A stretch of DNA of 64,000 bases, from contig CAJXKK010000006.1 in NCBI GenBank assembly GCA_913055615.1, positions 1-64,000 on the forward strand, read 5' to 3'. Source of the DNA: an uncultured Ectothiorhodospiraceae bacterium (lineage in GTDB: Bacteria; Pseudomonadota; Gammaproteobacteria; XJ16; Halofilaceae). Below are positions 17,358-26,424 of this stretch, piece by piece. A program made the translations under genes and the position numbers. Each line of letters opens with the position of its first letter. Position 1 is the stretch's first letter. Below the pieces are notes generated by a model. That model saw only the letters and a list, made by a program, of their open reading frames with translations. It searched no databases and had not been told where the DNA came from.

Positions 17358-19613
17358 ATGACCGAATCCACCGACGACCTCTTCGACGCCCGATCCGAGA
17401 GCCAGCCACTCTCCCAGTTCGCCGAGAAGGCGTACCTCGACTACTCGATGTACGTCATCCTCGACCGCGCGCTGCCGCACATCGCCGACGGCTTGAAGCC
17501 CGTGCAGCGGCGTATCGTCTACGCCATGTCCGAGCTCGGGCTGTCGTCGAGCTCCAAGCACAAGAAATCCGCCCGCACGGTCGGCGACGTCCTCGGCAAG
17601 TTCCACCCGCACGGCGACAGCGCCTGCTACGAGGCCATGGTCCTCATGGCGCAGCCGTTCACCTACCGCTACCCGCTGGTGGACGGGCAGGGCAACTGGG
17701 GCTCGCCGGACGATCCCAAGTCCTTCGCCGCCATGCGCTACACCGAGGCGCGCCTGTCCGCCTTCTCGGCCGTGCTGCTGGATGAACTGGCCCAGGGCAC
17801 GGTCGACTGGCAGCCGAACTTCGACGGCGCCCTCAACGAGCCGACGCTGCTGCCCGCACAGGTGCCGCATGTGCTGCTGAACGGCACCACCGGCATCGCG
17901 GTCGGCATGGCCACCGACGTCCCACCACACAACCTGCAGGAGGTCGTGAACGCCTGCGTCATGCTGCTCGAGAAGCCGAGCACGACCATCGACGAACTGG
18001 TCGAGGCGCTGCCCGGCCCGGATTATCCGACGGCCGCCGAAGTCATCACCACGCGCGCGGACCTGAAGAATATCTACGAGACCGGCGGCGGCCAGTTGCG
18101 CGCCCGCGCCCGCTGGGAGCGCGAGAACGGCGACGTCGTCATCACCGCGCTGCCGTACCAGGTCTCCGGCAGCCGCGTACTCGCGCAGATCGCCGAGCAG
18201 ATGCAGGCGAAGAAGCTGCCGATGGTCGAGGACCTGCGCGACGAGTCCGACCACGAGAACCCGGTGCGCCTGGTCATCACTCCGCGCTCCAACCGCGTGG
18301 ATATCGAACAGCTCATGGATCACCTGTTCGCCACCACCGAGCTCGAGCGCAGCTACCGCGTCAACATGAACCTCATCGGCACGGATGGCCGCCCGGGTGT
18401 GCGCAACCTGCGTGACCTGCTCAGGGAATGGCTCGACTGGCGCACCGAGACCACGCGCAACCGCCTGCAGTGGCGCCTCGACAAGGTCAGCGACCGCCTG
18501 CACGTCCTCGAAGGCCTGCTCACGGCCTACCTCAACATCGACGAGGTCATCCGCATCATCCGCGAGGAGGACATGCCCAAGGTCGCGCTCATGAAGCGCT
18601 TCAACCTGTCCGACCGCCAGGCCGAGGCCATCCTCGAACTGCGCCTGCGCCACCTCGCCAAGCTCGAGGAGATGAAAATCCGCGGCGAGCAGGACGAGCT
18701 CGAAAAGGAGAAGGCGGACATCGAGAAGACCCTCGGTTCGCAGAACCGCCTCAAGACGCTGGTCAAAAAGGAACTCAAAGCCGCCGGCGACAAATTCGGC
18801 GACGAACGCCGCTCACCCATCACCGAGCGCGGACCGGCCAAGGCCCTGCAGGAGACCGACCTCGTCCCGAGCGAACCGGTCACCGTTGTCCTCTCGAAGC
18901 AGGGCTGGGTCCGAGCCGCCAAGGGCCACGACGTCGACCCCGAAAAGCTCAACTACAAGGCCGGCGACGGCTTCCAGGACGCCGCGTGGGGCAAGACCAA
19001 CCAGAGCGTCATGTTCCTCGACAGCACCGGCCGCGTGTACACGCTGCCCGCCCACAAACTCCCGAGCGCGAGAAGCCACGGCGAACCCCTCTCCGGCAAA
19101 CTCAAGCCGCCGGACGGTGCCACCTTCCTCGCCACGCTGATGGGGCGGGACGACCAGCCGTACCTGTTCGCCACCGACTCCGGCAATGGCTTTATCACCA
19201 CGCTCGGCGAGATCCAGGCCCGCACCCGCACTGGCAAGGCCGTGCTCACCGTGCCGAAGAGCAGCAACCCCCTGATCCCGAGCCCCATCTACAACATGGA
19301 AACCGATTGGATCTGCGCGATCCATTCGAACGGGAATCTGCTGGTGTTCGCGGCCGCAGAAATCCCGCTCATGGCACGAGGCAAGGGTTCAAGAATCCTC
19401 GGCATCCCGGCCAAGAAGTTCTCCAGCGGCGAAGAGCGAATGGTGGCGCTGGCGTCCGTGCCGGAGAAGGGTAAACTGACGGTCTACGCCGGCAAGCGCC
19501 ACACCACGCTCAGAAGACAGGAACTCGAAGAATACTGGAGCGAACGCGGCAAACGCGGCGCCCGCCTGCCGCGCGGCTTCCAGAAAGTCGATGGCGTCGA
19601 AGTGGACGTCTGA
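17358..19613 (+). CDS. parC: DNA topoisomerase IV subunit A
   Basis: DNA-cleaving subunit of topoisomerase IV. The 751-residue protein shows [20 protein letters not shown], the quinolone-determining region [15 protein letters not shown] (Ser and Glu at the two classic resistance positions, hence a susceptible-type sequence) and the catalytic tyrosine in [11 protein letters not shown] coiled-coil gate and a reduced C-terminal beta-propeller follow, as in ParC rather than GyrA. The ATG at 17358 gives [20 protein letters not shown]. The leader carries a decamer repeat. Confidence 0.96.
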   Translation: MTESTDDLFDARSESQPLSQFAEKAYLDYSMYVILDRALPHIADGLKPVQRRIVYAMSELGLSSSSKHKKSARTVGDVLGKFHPHGDSACYEAMVLMAQPFTYRYPLVDGQGNWGSPDDPKSFAAMRYTEARLSAFSAVLLDELAQGTVDWQPNFDGALNEPTLLPAQVPHVLLNGTTGIAVGMATDVPPHNLQEVVNACVMLLEKPSTTIDELVEALPGPDYPTAAEVITTRADLKNIYETGGGQLRARARWERENGDVVITALPYQVSGSRVLAQIAEQMQAKKLPMVEDLRDESDHENPVRLVITPRSNRVDIEQLMDHLFATTELERSYRVNMNLIGTDGRPGVRNLRDLLREWLDWRTETTRNRLQWRLDKVSDRLHVLEGLLTAYLNIDEVIRIIREEDMPKVALMKRFNLSDRQAEAILELRLRHLAKLEEMKIRGEQDELEKEKADIEKTLGSQNRLKTLVKKELKAAGDKFGDERRSPITERGPAKALQETDLVPSEPVTVVLSKQGWVRAAKGHDVDPEKLNYKAGDGFQDAAWGKTNQSVMFLDSTGRVYTLPAHKLPSARSHGEPLSGKLKPPDGATFLATLMGRDDQPYLFATDSGNGFITTLGEIQARTRTGKAVLTVPKSSNPLIPSPIYNMETDWICAIHSNGNLLVFAAAEIPLMARGKGSRILGIPAKKFSSGEERMVALASVPEKGKLTVYAGKRHTTLRRQELEEYWSERGKRGARLPRGFQKVDGVEVDV

Positions 19614-19889
19614 CCAACGTAGCCCAGATGAAGCCGATCCCGGATTCCGGCTTTATGCAATTACTGGATCGGGCTTGATCCGCGGCACCGTGATTGCGGC
19701 AGGCTCAGGGACCGAAAGTTCGTCTACGGTGGATCCTGGCATCCGCCAGCGCGAGCATGATTTCAAAGCAGCCGGTTCGCCCGGATCCTGTTCGGGGAAA
19801 AGTGTGGGCCGGCGTAAATCCAGCACGCCCTTGACCGCCGTCTAACGCGCAGCGGATATCCGCGATCGCACTGCCTCGGAGGACAGCGC

Positions 19890-20774
19890 ATGCCGACCAT
19901 CAGCCTTGGCACACCACCGCCGCCCCAGAGCCTCGGCCTGGAGGGTGGTCGCGAACAGGCGCAGGATCTACGTGAGCGGCTTGCCGGCACGCGCCTGCGC
20001 GAGGCCCTCGACAGCCTGTTTGTGCCGATGCTGATCGACGAGGACAGCTTCCGTCCGGGCGAATTCATCGAGCATGAGGACCCGCTCGACTACCAGGCCG
20101 CCCTGGCGCACGAGTTGCCGAGCCTCGATGCCATCGTCGCCCAGGTGACACCGTTCTCACCCACGACCGAGTTGGAGCGACGCGTTGCCCGGGCGCGCCA
20201 GCAGTGCATCGAGCGCATGGTGTTTATCGGCGTGCCACGCGAGTACGCTGCATCCGAACTCGTCGGCCTGTTCCCTGACCAGGCCCTGATCCATTTCCGG
20301 GATCAACTGGATGGGTGCGGCGTGATCACCATCCCATCGCGCGCAAACGAGCGCGACCGACTCGGCGCAAAGGTCCGTTCCGGTGCCAATTTCATGATCA
20401 CGCAGCTGCTCTACGGTGACGCGATCATCGACGTCGCCCGTGGCCTCGCGCTCGAGTTCGAGCGGCCCCCGGAGCTCATTCTTTCGTTCGGGTACGTGCC
20501 CGCGATCGAGGCGGAGAAAGGTCTGATCCAGTGGCTGATCCAGGATGCGAACACGACCGACGAAATGCAGTGGGTGAAAGAGACCGCAGCCCAGAGCCAT
20601 AACGAGCGACAGGATCGCCTGTTTGATCTCTACCGCCGTATTACGGATCGCGTGTGCGAGCTCGGCCTTGCCCCCGGTATCAACTTCGAGGCCCCCTACG
20701 GCCTGTCCCGGGGTGCAGTCGAGACCTTCGAGCGCATGCTCGGGCACTATGATCCCCGCACGCCCGGGCGCTGA
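19890..20774 (+). CDS. Methylenetetrahydrofolate reductase-like protein
   Basis: A 294-residue TIM-barrel-type protein. The segment RLGAKVRSGANFMITQLLYG resembles the MTHFR motif in which the substrate-facing strand ends in a Thr-Gln pair, and it is followed by the ELILSFGYVPAIEAEKGLIQWL section. The N-terminus is atypical, so it may be one of the MTHFR-related proteins acting with other one-carbon enzymes instead of the MetF of methionine synthesis. GGAGGACAGCGC upstream is a fitting ribosome site for the ATG at 19890. No methionine or corrinoid gene is intact next to it. Family assignment is moderate. Confidence 0.55.
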   Translation: MPTISLGTPPPPQSLGLEGGREQAQDLRERLAGTRLREALDSLFVPMLIDEDSFRPGEFIEHEDPLDYQAALAHELPSLDAIVAQVTPFSPTTELERRVARARQQCIERMVFIGVPREYAASELVGLFPDQALIHFRDQLDGCGVITIPSRANERDRLGAKVRSGANFMITQLLYGDAIIDVARGLALEFERPPELILSFGYVPAIEAEKGLIQWLIQDANTTDEMQWVKETAAQSHNERQDRLFDLYRRITDRVCELGLAPGINFEAPYGLSRGAVETFERMLGHYDPRTPGR

Positions 20775-20863
20775 AAAAGCGGGGTGGAATAGGTGGTGGG
20801 CAGAACAGGCGTTCCGCGGACGGTATACGGGCGAACGGTCAACCGGGACGAGGTCGTGTCTCG

Positions 20864-20965
20864 ATGCACAAGGCCGACGAGACGCTCGGCGGCTTCTACA
20901 AGGCCATCGCCGAATGTTTCGGCGAGATTCACGGCATGAAGGGCATGCAGATGGTGGACGCGTAA
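20864..20965 (+). CDS. Very small reading frame, possible gene remnant
   Basis: An uninterrupted 33-codon frame, MHKADETLGGFYKAIAECFG and onward to GMKGMQMVDA, reads like the C-terminal end of a soluble protein. The phrase VPRTVYGRTVNRDEVVS in a different frame just upstream looks like its continuation, which would mean a frameshifted fragment. I do not recognise the parent protein. It could equally be a chance frame. Confidence 0.25.
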   Translation: MHKADETLGGFYKAIAECFGEIHGMKGMQMVDA

Positions 20966-21069
20966 GCCCCGGCGCCCGGGGAGCCCTGCCGGCGACCCGG
21001 GCGCGCCGTCTTGCCAGCCTCCGCCCAGACCCGATTGCTACCGAAGGCGACCAGGCGGGCGCGCGGCGA

Positions 21070-21462
21070 TCAGTCCATCGGTGCTTCCCGCTGCACGGCG
21101 AGATAATGGGCCACGCCATCGACCTCGCCCAGCGGCATCACCTTCCACTCCATCTCGAAGGACGAGCCGTCCTTGCGGTAGTTGGTGGCTCGCCCGTGAA
21201 ACGTCTCGCCCTGCTTCACCGTTTCGTCCAGCCGCTTCAGGACGGCGGAATCCGTCTGAGAACCCTGGAGCATGCCGGGGGTCTGTCCAATGACCTCTTC
21301 GTAGGGGTATCCGGTGAGTTGCGTGAAAGCATCGTTCACGTAGACGATCTCCGGGCCGCTTGATTCGCTGGAACGGGTGATTGTAATTGCGTTGAAGGAA
21401 AGATCAGCAACGCCGTGGATCAGATGGGGCAACATCGACTCTGGTACATCGGCTAGTGACAT
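21070..21462 (-). CDS. Single-domain PAS/PAC sensory protein
   Basis: A 130-residue protein that is little more than one PAS domain with its PAC tail: EIVYVNDAFTQLTGYPYEEV, then GQTPGMLQGSQTD, then RATNYRKDGSSFEMEWKVMP. It is LOV-like in layout, but the flavin-binding cysteine motif is absent (Pro-Gly in its place), so blue-light adduct chemistry is not expected. No output domain is present, so it probably acts through a partner protein. A diguanylate cyclase lies about 1 kb away. I chose the start at 21462 (MSLADVPES). Confidence 0.8.
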   Translation of the reverse strand: MSLADVPESMLPHLIHGVADLSFNAITITRSSESSGPEIVYVNDAFTQLTGYPYEEVIGQTPGMLQGSQTDSAVLKRLDETVKQGETFHGRATNYRKDGSSFEMEWKVMPLGEVDGVAHYLAVQREAPMD

Positions 21463-21852
21463 GGGAATCTCCAATGGTCGGTGAGGTCGTAGAGCGCAGG
21501 CGGGTTCGACTGCAAGTGTATGAAGTGAACCCTTCAGCATGGGTTCGATGTCTCCGCGTCCCAAGATTCAGCGCGCGCTCGATCATCGCCGGGTGGGGCG
21601 ATTGACGGTAACCCTCGGAGGCTCGACCGGCCTCTCGATCGATTCGGGGGTGGGATCACGCTCATATCGACTCGACCAACGAGCGATCAGGCTGGGCCCG
21701 GGATCGTCCCGATGGGGGAGCCTGAGAGCCAACGGGCGATCCCGCTCCCGTAATGGGATGTTCGGGGGCGGCTGAAAACCAGCGGGACTGGCGGCGATCC
21801 GTCGGATTGTTACCTGGACTCCGGAGATGTGTGCCGCCACCGTTTGATCGTT
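21463..21852. other. Intergenic stretch, no gene recognised
   Basis: Reading frames exist on both strands over this 390-bp stretch, but they are rich in Arg and Pro, mirror each other and lack ribosome sites. I see no repeat or clear hairpin here. Confidence 0.4.
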
Positions 21853-22290
21853 TTATCCCCCGGCTTCCACGCGCAGGCCCAGTCTTTCGGCCAGCGCGGC
21901 GCGGCGTGCGTCCACGTCCGCATCTTTATATCGCTGCTCCGTCGCGAGCCGTCCCCAGACCACACCGGGCCAGCACGGGTCGTGTTCGTGGCGGGCGATT
22001 ATGTGGACGTGCAGTTGCGGTACCTGGTTACCGATGGTCGCGATGTTGAGCCGGTCAGGGTTGTGTTCCTCGCGCACGAATTTACCGAGGTGATGGATCT
22101 CCGTGTGTAACCGGTCCCGCTCGCCGCGGGGCAGGTCGATCGATTCGGCAGCGTCGACAATTGGCACAAGCAGATACCAGGGTACGCCGGCATCGCGGTG
22201 CAGGAGAACCAGACTGAGGTCGAGCCGGCCCAGCCGGTGGGTGTCAGCGGCCAGTCGTGGATGCAGTTCGAAGCCGTTCATGTCAGGCAC
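21853..22290 (-). CDS. HIT family hydrolase
   Basis: A 145-residue histidine-triad protein that likely cleaves dinucleoside polyphosphates or nucleoside phosphoramidates. The triad sits in QLHVHIIARHEHDPCWPG, where the H-x-H-x pattern is complete apart from a substitution at the last histidine position common in this subgroup. LVLLHRDAGVPWYLLVPIVD forms the first core strands. ATG at 22290 or an internal one at 22281 are both possible. Stand-alone gene between the PAS protein and the diguanylate cyclase. Confidence 0.85.
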   Translation of the reverse strand: MPDMNGFELHPRLAADTHRLGRLDLSLVLLHRDAGVPWYLLVPIVDAAESIDLPRGERDRLHTEIHHLGKFVREEHNPDRLNIATIGNQVPQLHVHIIARHEHDPCWPGVVWGRLATEQRYKDADVDARRAALAERLGLRVEAGG

Positions 22291-22486
22291 GATACGGCAA
22301 GGAGTGTGTACGCGGAAGGGAGGCGGGGAAATTGCTGGCCATGCGGTTTACCTTCGGATTGGGCAGGCCTGCGTGGGCTCGTCGCGTGCGCGGTCAACGA
22401 TCGCCGTTGCATGGAACGCGTGCTCGAAAAGGAGGTCGAGCGCGCGGCGTGGGCGGCGGTTATACCATTACGATGCCGCAAGGGGA

Positions 22487-24418
22487 TTACATGGCTTCGG
22501 GGTCGCATTCCACCAGCCCCCTTCCCGCCGCTTTCGCCTGATACATGGCCTTGTCGGCTCGCTTCATAAGCTCCGGGATCTGCACATACCCGCCTTCAAG
22601 GACGCTGATCCCGATGCTGCACGTGGGCGGCTCCGACAGCGGTTCGGGCGCGGGTGTGGAGGCGATGGAGTCACGCAGCCGCATGGCCAGGCTGCAGGCA
22701 GCCGCTCGGTCGGAGTCGGGCAACAGGATGGCGAATTCATCCCCTCCGACGCGGGCAAAGATATCCTTGTCCCGGATCTGTTGCTGACCAACATCGACCA
22801 GGCTCTGGAGGACGCTGTCGCCGACGGCGTGACCGCACGAGTCATTGATCGACTTGAACCTGTCCAGATCGAAGATAAGGATCGCAACGGGCTTGCCGGT
22901 GGAGCGGGCGTTCGCGGCGATGGTATCGGCGGCCTTTTCGAATGCTCGCCGGTTGAGTGCGCCGGTGAGGGCATCGCTGTGGGCCATGCTTTCCAAAGAG
23001 TCGCGCTCCTCCATCTCCCGGGTGACATCGATGAGGAAGCCTTCGATCTCGAAGTCGGCCGAGCCTTGCGGGGACGACTCGCCCGGGCCGTCGCCGCTGG
23101 TGTCGATGTGAGCGGTCATGGATATCCATATGGTCTCGCCCGTCTTCCTGCGGAACCGGATCTTCCGGTTCCGGACCTCGCCGTGGTCGACGAGTTCCTT
23201 GAGAAAGCCTCTTCGGTCCTCAAAGTCCTCGTAGAGATCCCATACGGAGGCGAGTTCTTCCTGTGCATCCTGCTGCGTGTAACCCAGTATTTCCGCGCAG
23301 CGCGGGTTGATGTACAGGAGGGCCCCAGCCCGGTTCGTCCGGAAGAACCCCACCGGTGCCTGTTCCACCAGGAAACGGAAGCTGCGTTCCCGGGCGATCT
23401 TTTCCTCCTCGGCGCCGCGGGCCTTTGCAACGGCCCGGTTGAAATGGTGGTTGAGAAAAGAGAACTCATCACGGGTCTGGAAGAGATTGCGCAGGGGCGA
23501 GGCATGTTCCAGGCTCTCCCGGAAATAATGGGCGAGTCGCGAGGTACGCCAGGCCGTGCGGACCCCGAGTATCGCGACGATGGCGGTGCCGGCGAGCAGG
23601 ATCAGAGCGGATGCGCTAACGATGGGCCAGCGAAGCGCCGCGAAGGATTCCGCCATCGCCGTGCGCGGCACGATTACGCTGACGCGCCACCCGTTGGATA
23701 GCGGGGCGCTTGACTCCGTGAAGGACTTGTCAGCGCTCGCGGGTAAGCGGTCCCGGCCCACGTATTCCGCTTTCGTGCCGATGAAGGGCCGGCCGTCCGG
23801 GTCGAGCAAAAACACCGAGCTGCCGGGTGGGAGCTGGACCTGACCGAGGATCGCCTCCAGCCCGTCGAAGGTGATGTCGGTGGACATCACTCCGACCTTT
23901 CGTTCGTCCCGCTGGATGGGGGCGACCGTGCTCACGACCATCTCGCCGGTGATCGCCTCCGCGTAGGGGGTCGTCCAGGCGGGTTCGCCCCCGGATTGCA
24001 TGCCCGCCTTGTACCAGGGGCGGTCCCGCGGGTCGTAGTCCTGCGGGAGCTCGCCGTCGGGGTAGTATTCAATGGTGCCGTCACGCAGGCCGTAGTAAAT
24101 GAAGAAGTATCCCTCCAGCATCCTGCTGGTGATCGCCCATTCGCGGGCGAGTTCGTCGAAGTTTGGCTCTCCCTCCAGCCGGCGCTGTAGGCGGTCGCTG
24201 TGCGCGAGCGCCTGGACCGTCTTGTTGCGTGGCGCGATCCACAGTCGCTCGATGGAACCGGCCGTGAGTTCTACCAGTTCCTCGATAGCCTGCTCCTGCT
24301 CTTCGACGGCGACACCACGCGCCGCCTCGAACGCGACGACTACGAGGGTGAACATCAGGAGCCCGACGAGGACGGGAACAAATATGGTCAACAGCAGGGG
24401 TAGCGAGGGGCGGGTCAT
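22487..24418 (-). CDS. Membrane diguanylate cyclase (Cache-PAS-GGDEF)
   Basis: A 643-residue sensor that makes cyclic di-GMP. It has an N-terminal membrane helix (residues 8-32), a periplasmic dCache-type domain with YYPDGELPQDYDPRDRPWYK, a second membrane helix near 280-300, a PAS domain (about 345-465; FRTNRAGALLYINPRCAEIL) and a GGDEF domain with GGDEF at 558-562. The RxxD product-inhibition site (RDKD, five residues before GGDEF) is intact, so the enzyme should be active and feedback-controlled. No EAL domain. The Cache ligand is unknown. Confidence 0.93.
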   Translation of the reverse strand: MTRPSLPLLLTIFVPVLVGLLMFTLVVVAFEAARGVAVEEQEQAIEELVELTAGSIERLWIAPRNKTVQALAHSDRLQRRLEGEPNFDELAREWAITSRMLEGYFFIYYGLRDGTIEYYPDGELPQDYDPRDRPWYKAGMQSGGEPAWTTPYAEAITGEMVVSTVAPIQRDERKVGVMSTDITFDGLEAILGQVQLPPGSSVFLLDPDGRPFIGTKAEYVGRDRLPASADKSFTESSAPLSNGWRVSVIVPRTAMAESFAALRWPIVSASALILLAGTAIVAILGVRTAWRTSRLAHYFRESLEHASPLRNLFQTRDEFSFLNHHFNRAVAKARGAEEEKIARERSFRFLVEQAPVGFFRTNRAGALLYINPRCAEILGYTQQDAQEELASVWDLYEDFEDRRGFLKELVDHGEVRNRKIRFRRKTGETIWISMTAHIDTSGDGPGESSPQGSADFEIEGFLIDVTREMEERDSLESMAHSDALTGALNRRAFEKAADTIAANARSTGKPVAILIFDLDRFKSINDSCGHAVGDSVLQSLVDVGQQQIRDKDIFARVGGDEFAILLPDSDRAAACSLAMRLRDSIASTPAPEPLSEPPTCSIGISVLEGGYVQIPELMKRADKAMYQAKAAGRGLVECDPEAM

Positions 24419-24914
24419 ATACGTATCAGGGTGTGCCTTGTCATCGGCGCCGCCGAATCTTTCGCAAAGGCCGGTTGATCGTGGCGGCTGGAGGCGCTCG
24501 TCCCATTTGCGGACACGATTGTGCCCGCCGGGAGATCAGCGGTCGACCCGGTGTAAGCGTCCTGGCGGGGAGCAGGAAACGGTTCAGGTCTCGCGTTTTA
24601 CCGCTGGCGGCCTCCTTGACCCTGTCAAGGAGGCGGCCGCAGTACCTGTCCGTGCCTGATCGTGTTGGCGGCGGACCTGCGGTATCGGGAGGGCGGGGCC
24701 AGGCCTTGAGGTTATCCGGCCCGCCTCTAACGGCCAGGCCGTCCCGAGTACGCGGTCCAGATCGACTCTCTCCGGCGAGAACAGGTGGCAATGATCCCGC
24801 TCGGTGTGCGCGATGCCCAGCGCCACGGCGCGCACGCCCTCCGGCAGGGGTAACCTTGAGCTGGATTGATCGGGCTCAGTAGATTATCGGGGTAACCGCC
24901 AGTCGCCGGCCGGC
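24419..24914. other. Intergenic region with strong hairpin and possible gene scrap
   Basis: About 500 bases without an assignable gene. A 10-bp perfect palindrome (CCTCCTTGAC at 24611-24620 and its complement at 24624-24633) with a 3-base loop stands in the middle. On the minus strand, 24850 to about 24720 reads LPEGVRAVALGIAHTERDHC and then HLFSPERVDLDRVLG, which has protein character but ends without a known match. It may be the remains of a lost gene. Confidence 0.4.
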
Positions 24915-26216
24915 CTACTCCCAGTAATCCGGATACTCCACGTCGGACTGCGGGGTGCGGTAGATGCTCGATCGGATTGTGCGCTCACCCTGTATGAGTT
25001 CGGGCACGGTGGCGGCGCTGATCCACAGCTGCAGCAGCATGACGCCGGCGGCGGTAAGGTCGCCCTCGCGGATTTCGTCGTCGGGGTTCTTCATGTGCCG
25101 AATGAGCACGCCTTCTTCCTGCTCCAGGCGCTCGACATAGTCGTAATCGAGGATGTCGGCGACCCGGCCCGCCTCCTTGCCGGTGATCAGAACGACAAGG
25201 GTATACGCGTGGTCCGCGCCTGCGCGCCATTGGTGCCATGGCGTGTCCCCGCCCGGACGATCGCCGGCGGCGAGCAGGAGGTTATCCGCGAAGAGTTCAT
25301 TACCGAACGAGTACAGGTAGTTGTAGTGGTAGGAGTGGGCGGCCCGGGGGTTGATCTCGGTAAGGTTGATCGAGCCGTCCGGCATGATCCAGAACTCGAG
25401 ATTGAAGAACTGGTTGCGATACCCGAGATCGACGAGTCTGCGCATGTATCCCTCGACCCAGGCCTCGATCCGGTCGGCCATATGCCCGGAGATGGACATG
25501 GGCGGGGTCAGGTACCCCAGGGCCTGGTGGTCCGAGAAATAGATCTCCTCGGTCAGGGCGTAGTGCACGATCCGCCCGTCGGCGGTCACGTAGCCCTCGT
25601 AGCAGTATTCGACGCACTGGTTGAGGTCGACATAATGTTCGGCGATGAACGGGGGGGCGATCGCCGGCACGGATTCGCGGTCGACGCCGTCGAGCCAGGA
25701 GGCCGTCTGGCTGGCGATGAGGTTCTGCAGTTCCCAGTCCTCGCGGTAGGACGCGAGAACGTGGCGGAGCTTGTCGGCATCGCTGATCTTGAAGATGCCG
25801 CGGCCGAGCGACAGCGACGTGTTCTTGAGCATGAACGGCCATTCCTCATCGGGGATGCGTGCGATGATCGCGTCATCCGATTCGTGCATCGGGTCGACCG
25901 GCGCGAAGAAGAAGGGCCGCTGCTCGAGCGTGCGCATCAGGTACTTGTTCATGCAGTAAAAGAAGGCGAGGCGCGACGGAACCATGTTACCCAGCTGCTC
26001 GTTGATGAGCAGGTGCTGGAAGGCGTCCTTCTGGGCGAATCCACCGACCGCCCGGATCCCGCGCGCCCGACAGTCGTCGGCGAGTGCGCTCATCTCGGCC
26101 GGGTACCAGCCCAGCGGGTGGATCGCATGGATGGCCAGGTGCTCGTTCAGTCGCTCGATCGCATCGGCCATGTAGGGTTGCGGGTTGATGAATCCAAACG
26201 CCGGCTTGTCAGCCAT
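24915..26216 (-). CDS. ATP-grasp domain protein
   Basis: A 433-residue protein of the ATP-grasp superfamily, enzymes that join a carboxylate to an amine or thiol using ATP. LKNTSLSLGRGIFKI marks the nucleotide-binding loop, and FWIMPDGSINLTEINPRAAH supplies the Glu, Asn and Arg of the Mg-ATP site. An N-terminal pre-ATP-grasp-like domain (GFINPQPYMADAIERLNEHL) comes first. The ATG at 26216 gives MADKPAFGF; a longer upstream frame is Arg/Pro-rich and non-coding. It is divergent from a CocE-type hydrolase gene, suggesting a shared substrate class. Product unknown. Confidence 0.85.
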   Translation of the reverse strand: MADKPAFGFINPQPYMADAIERLNEHLAIHAIHPLGWYPAEMSALADDCRARGIRAVGGFAQKDAFQHLLINEQLGNMVPSRLAFFYCMNKYLMRTLEQRPFFFAPVDPMHESDDAIIARIPDEEWPFMLKNTSLSLGRGIFKISDADKLRHVLASYREDWELQNLIASQTASWLDGVDRESVPAIAPPFIAEHYVDLNQCVEYCYEGYVTADGRIVHYALTEEIYFSDHQALGYLTPPMSISGHMADRIEAWVEGYMRRLVDLGYRNQFFNLEFWIMPDGSINLTEINPRAAHSYHYNYLYSFGNELFADNLLLAAGDRPGGDTPWHQWRAGADHAYTLVVLITGKEAGRVADILDYDYVERLEQEEGVLIRHMKNPDDEIREGDLTAAGVMLLQLWISAATVPELIQGERTIRSSIYRTPQSDVEYPDYWE

Positions 26217-26424
26217 GATCGAAGCTCCTGGATGGCCGGGACTCGGGCGGCGCCTGCGCGGGGGAGGCCGGATCCGGTCGCCGGGAAAATGCCCGCCGGC
26301 GTCGCGGCAGGCATGGTCGCCGGGCCGGCAGCCGTGTACCGTCCCTTTTTTGCGGGAGGCGCCTTCCCGGGGCGCGCGAGTATCGACCCACGCCCGGCCC
26401 GAGTCAACGCAGCAGAGGTGACGC

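Noticed and set aside
21070-21462. Blue-light LOV photoreceptor
   Set aside because: The cysteine of the flavin adduct motif is absent; ordinary PAS sequence fits better.
24433-24882. 150-codon plus-strand frame between the cyclase and ATP-grasp genes
   Set aside because: Arg/Pro/Gly-rich with no ribosome site or motif; the frame crosses a strong hairpin.
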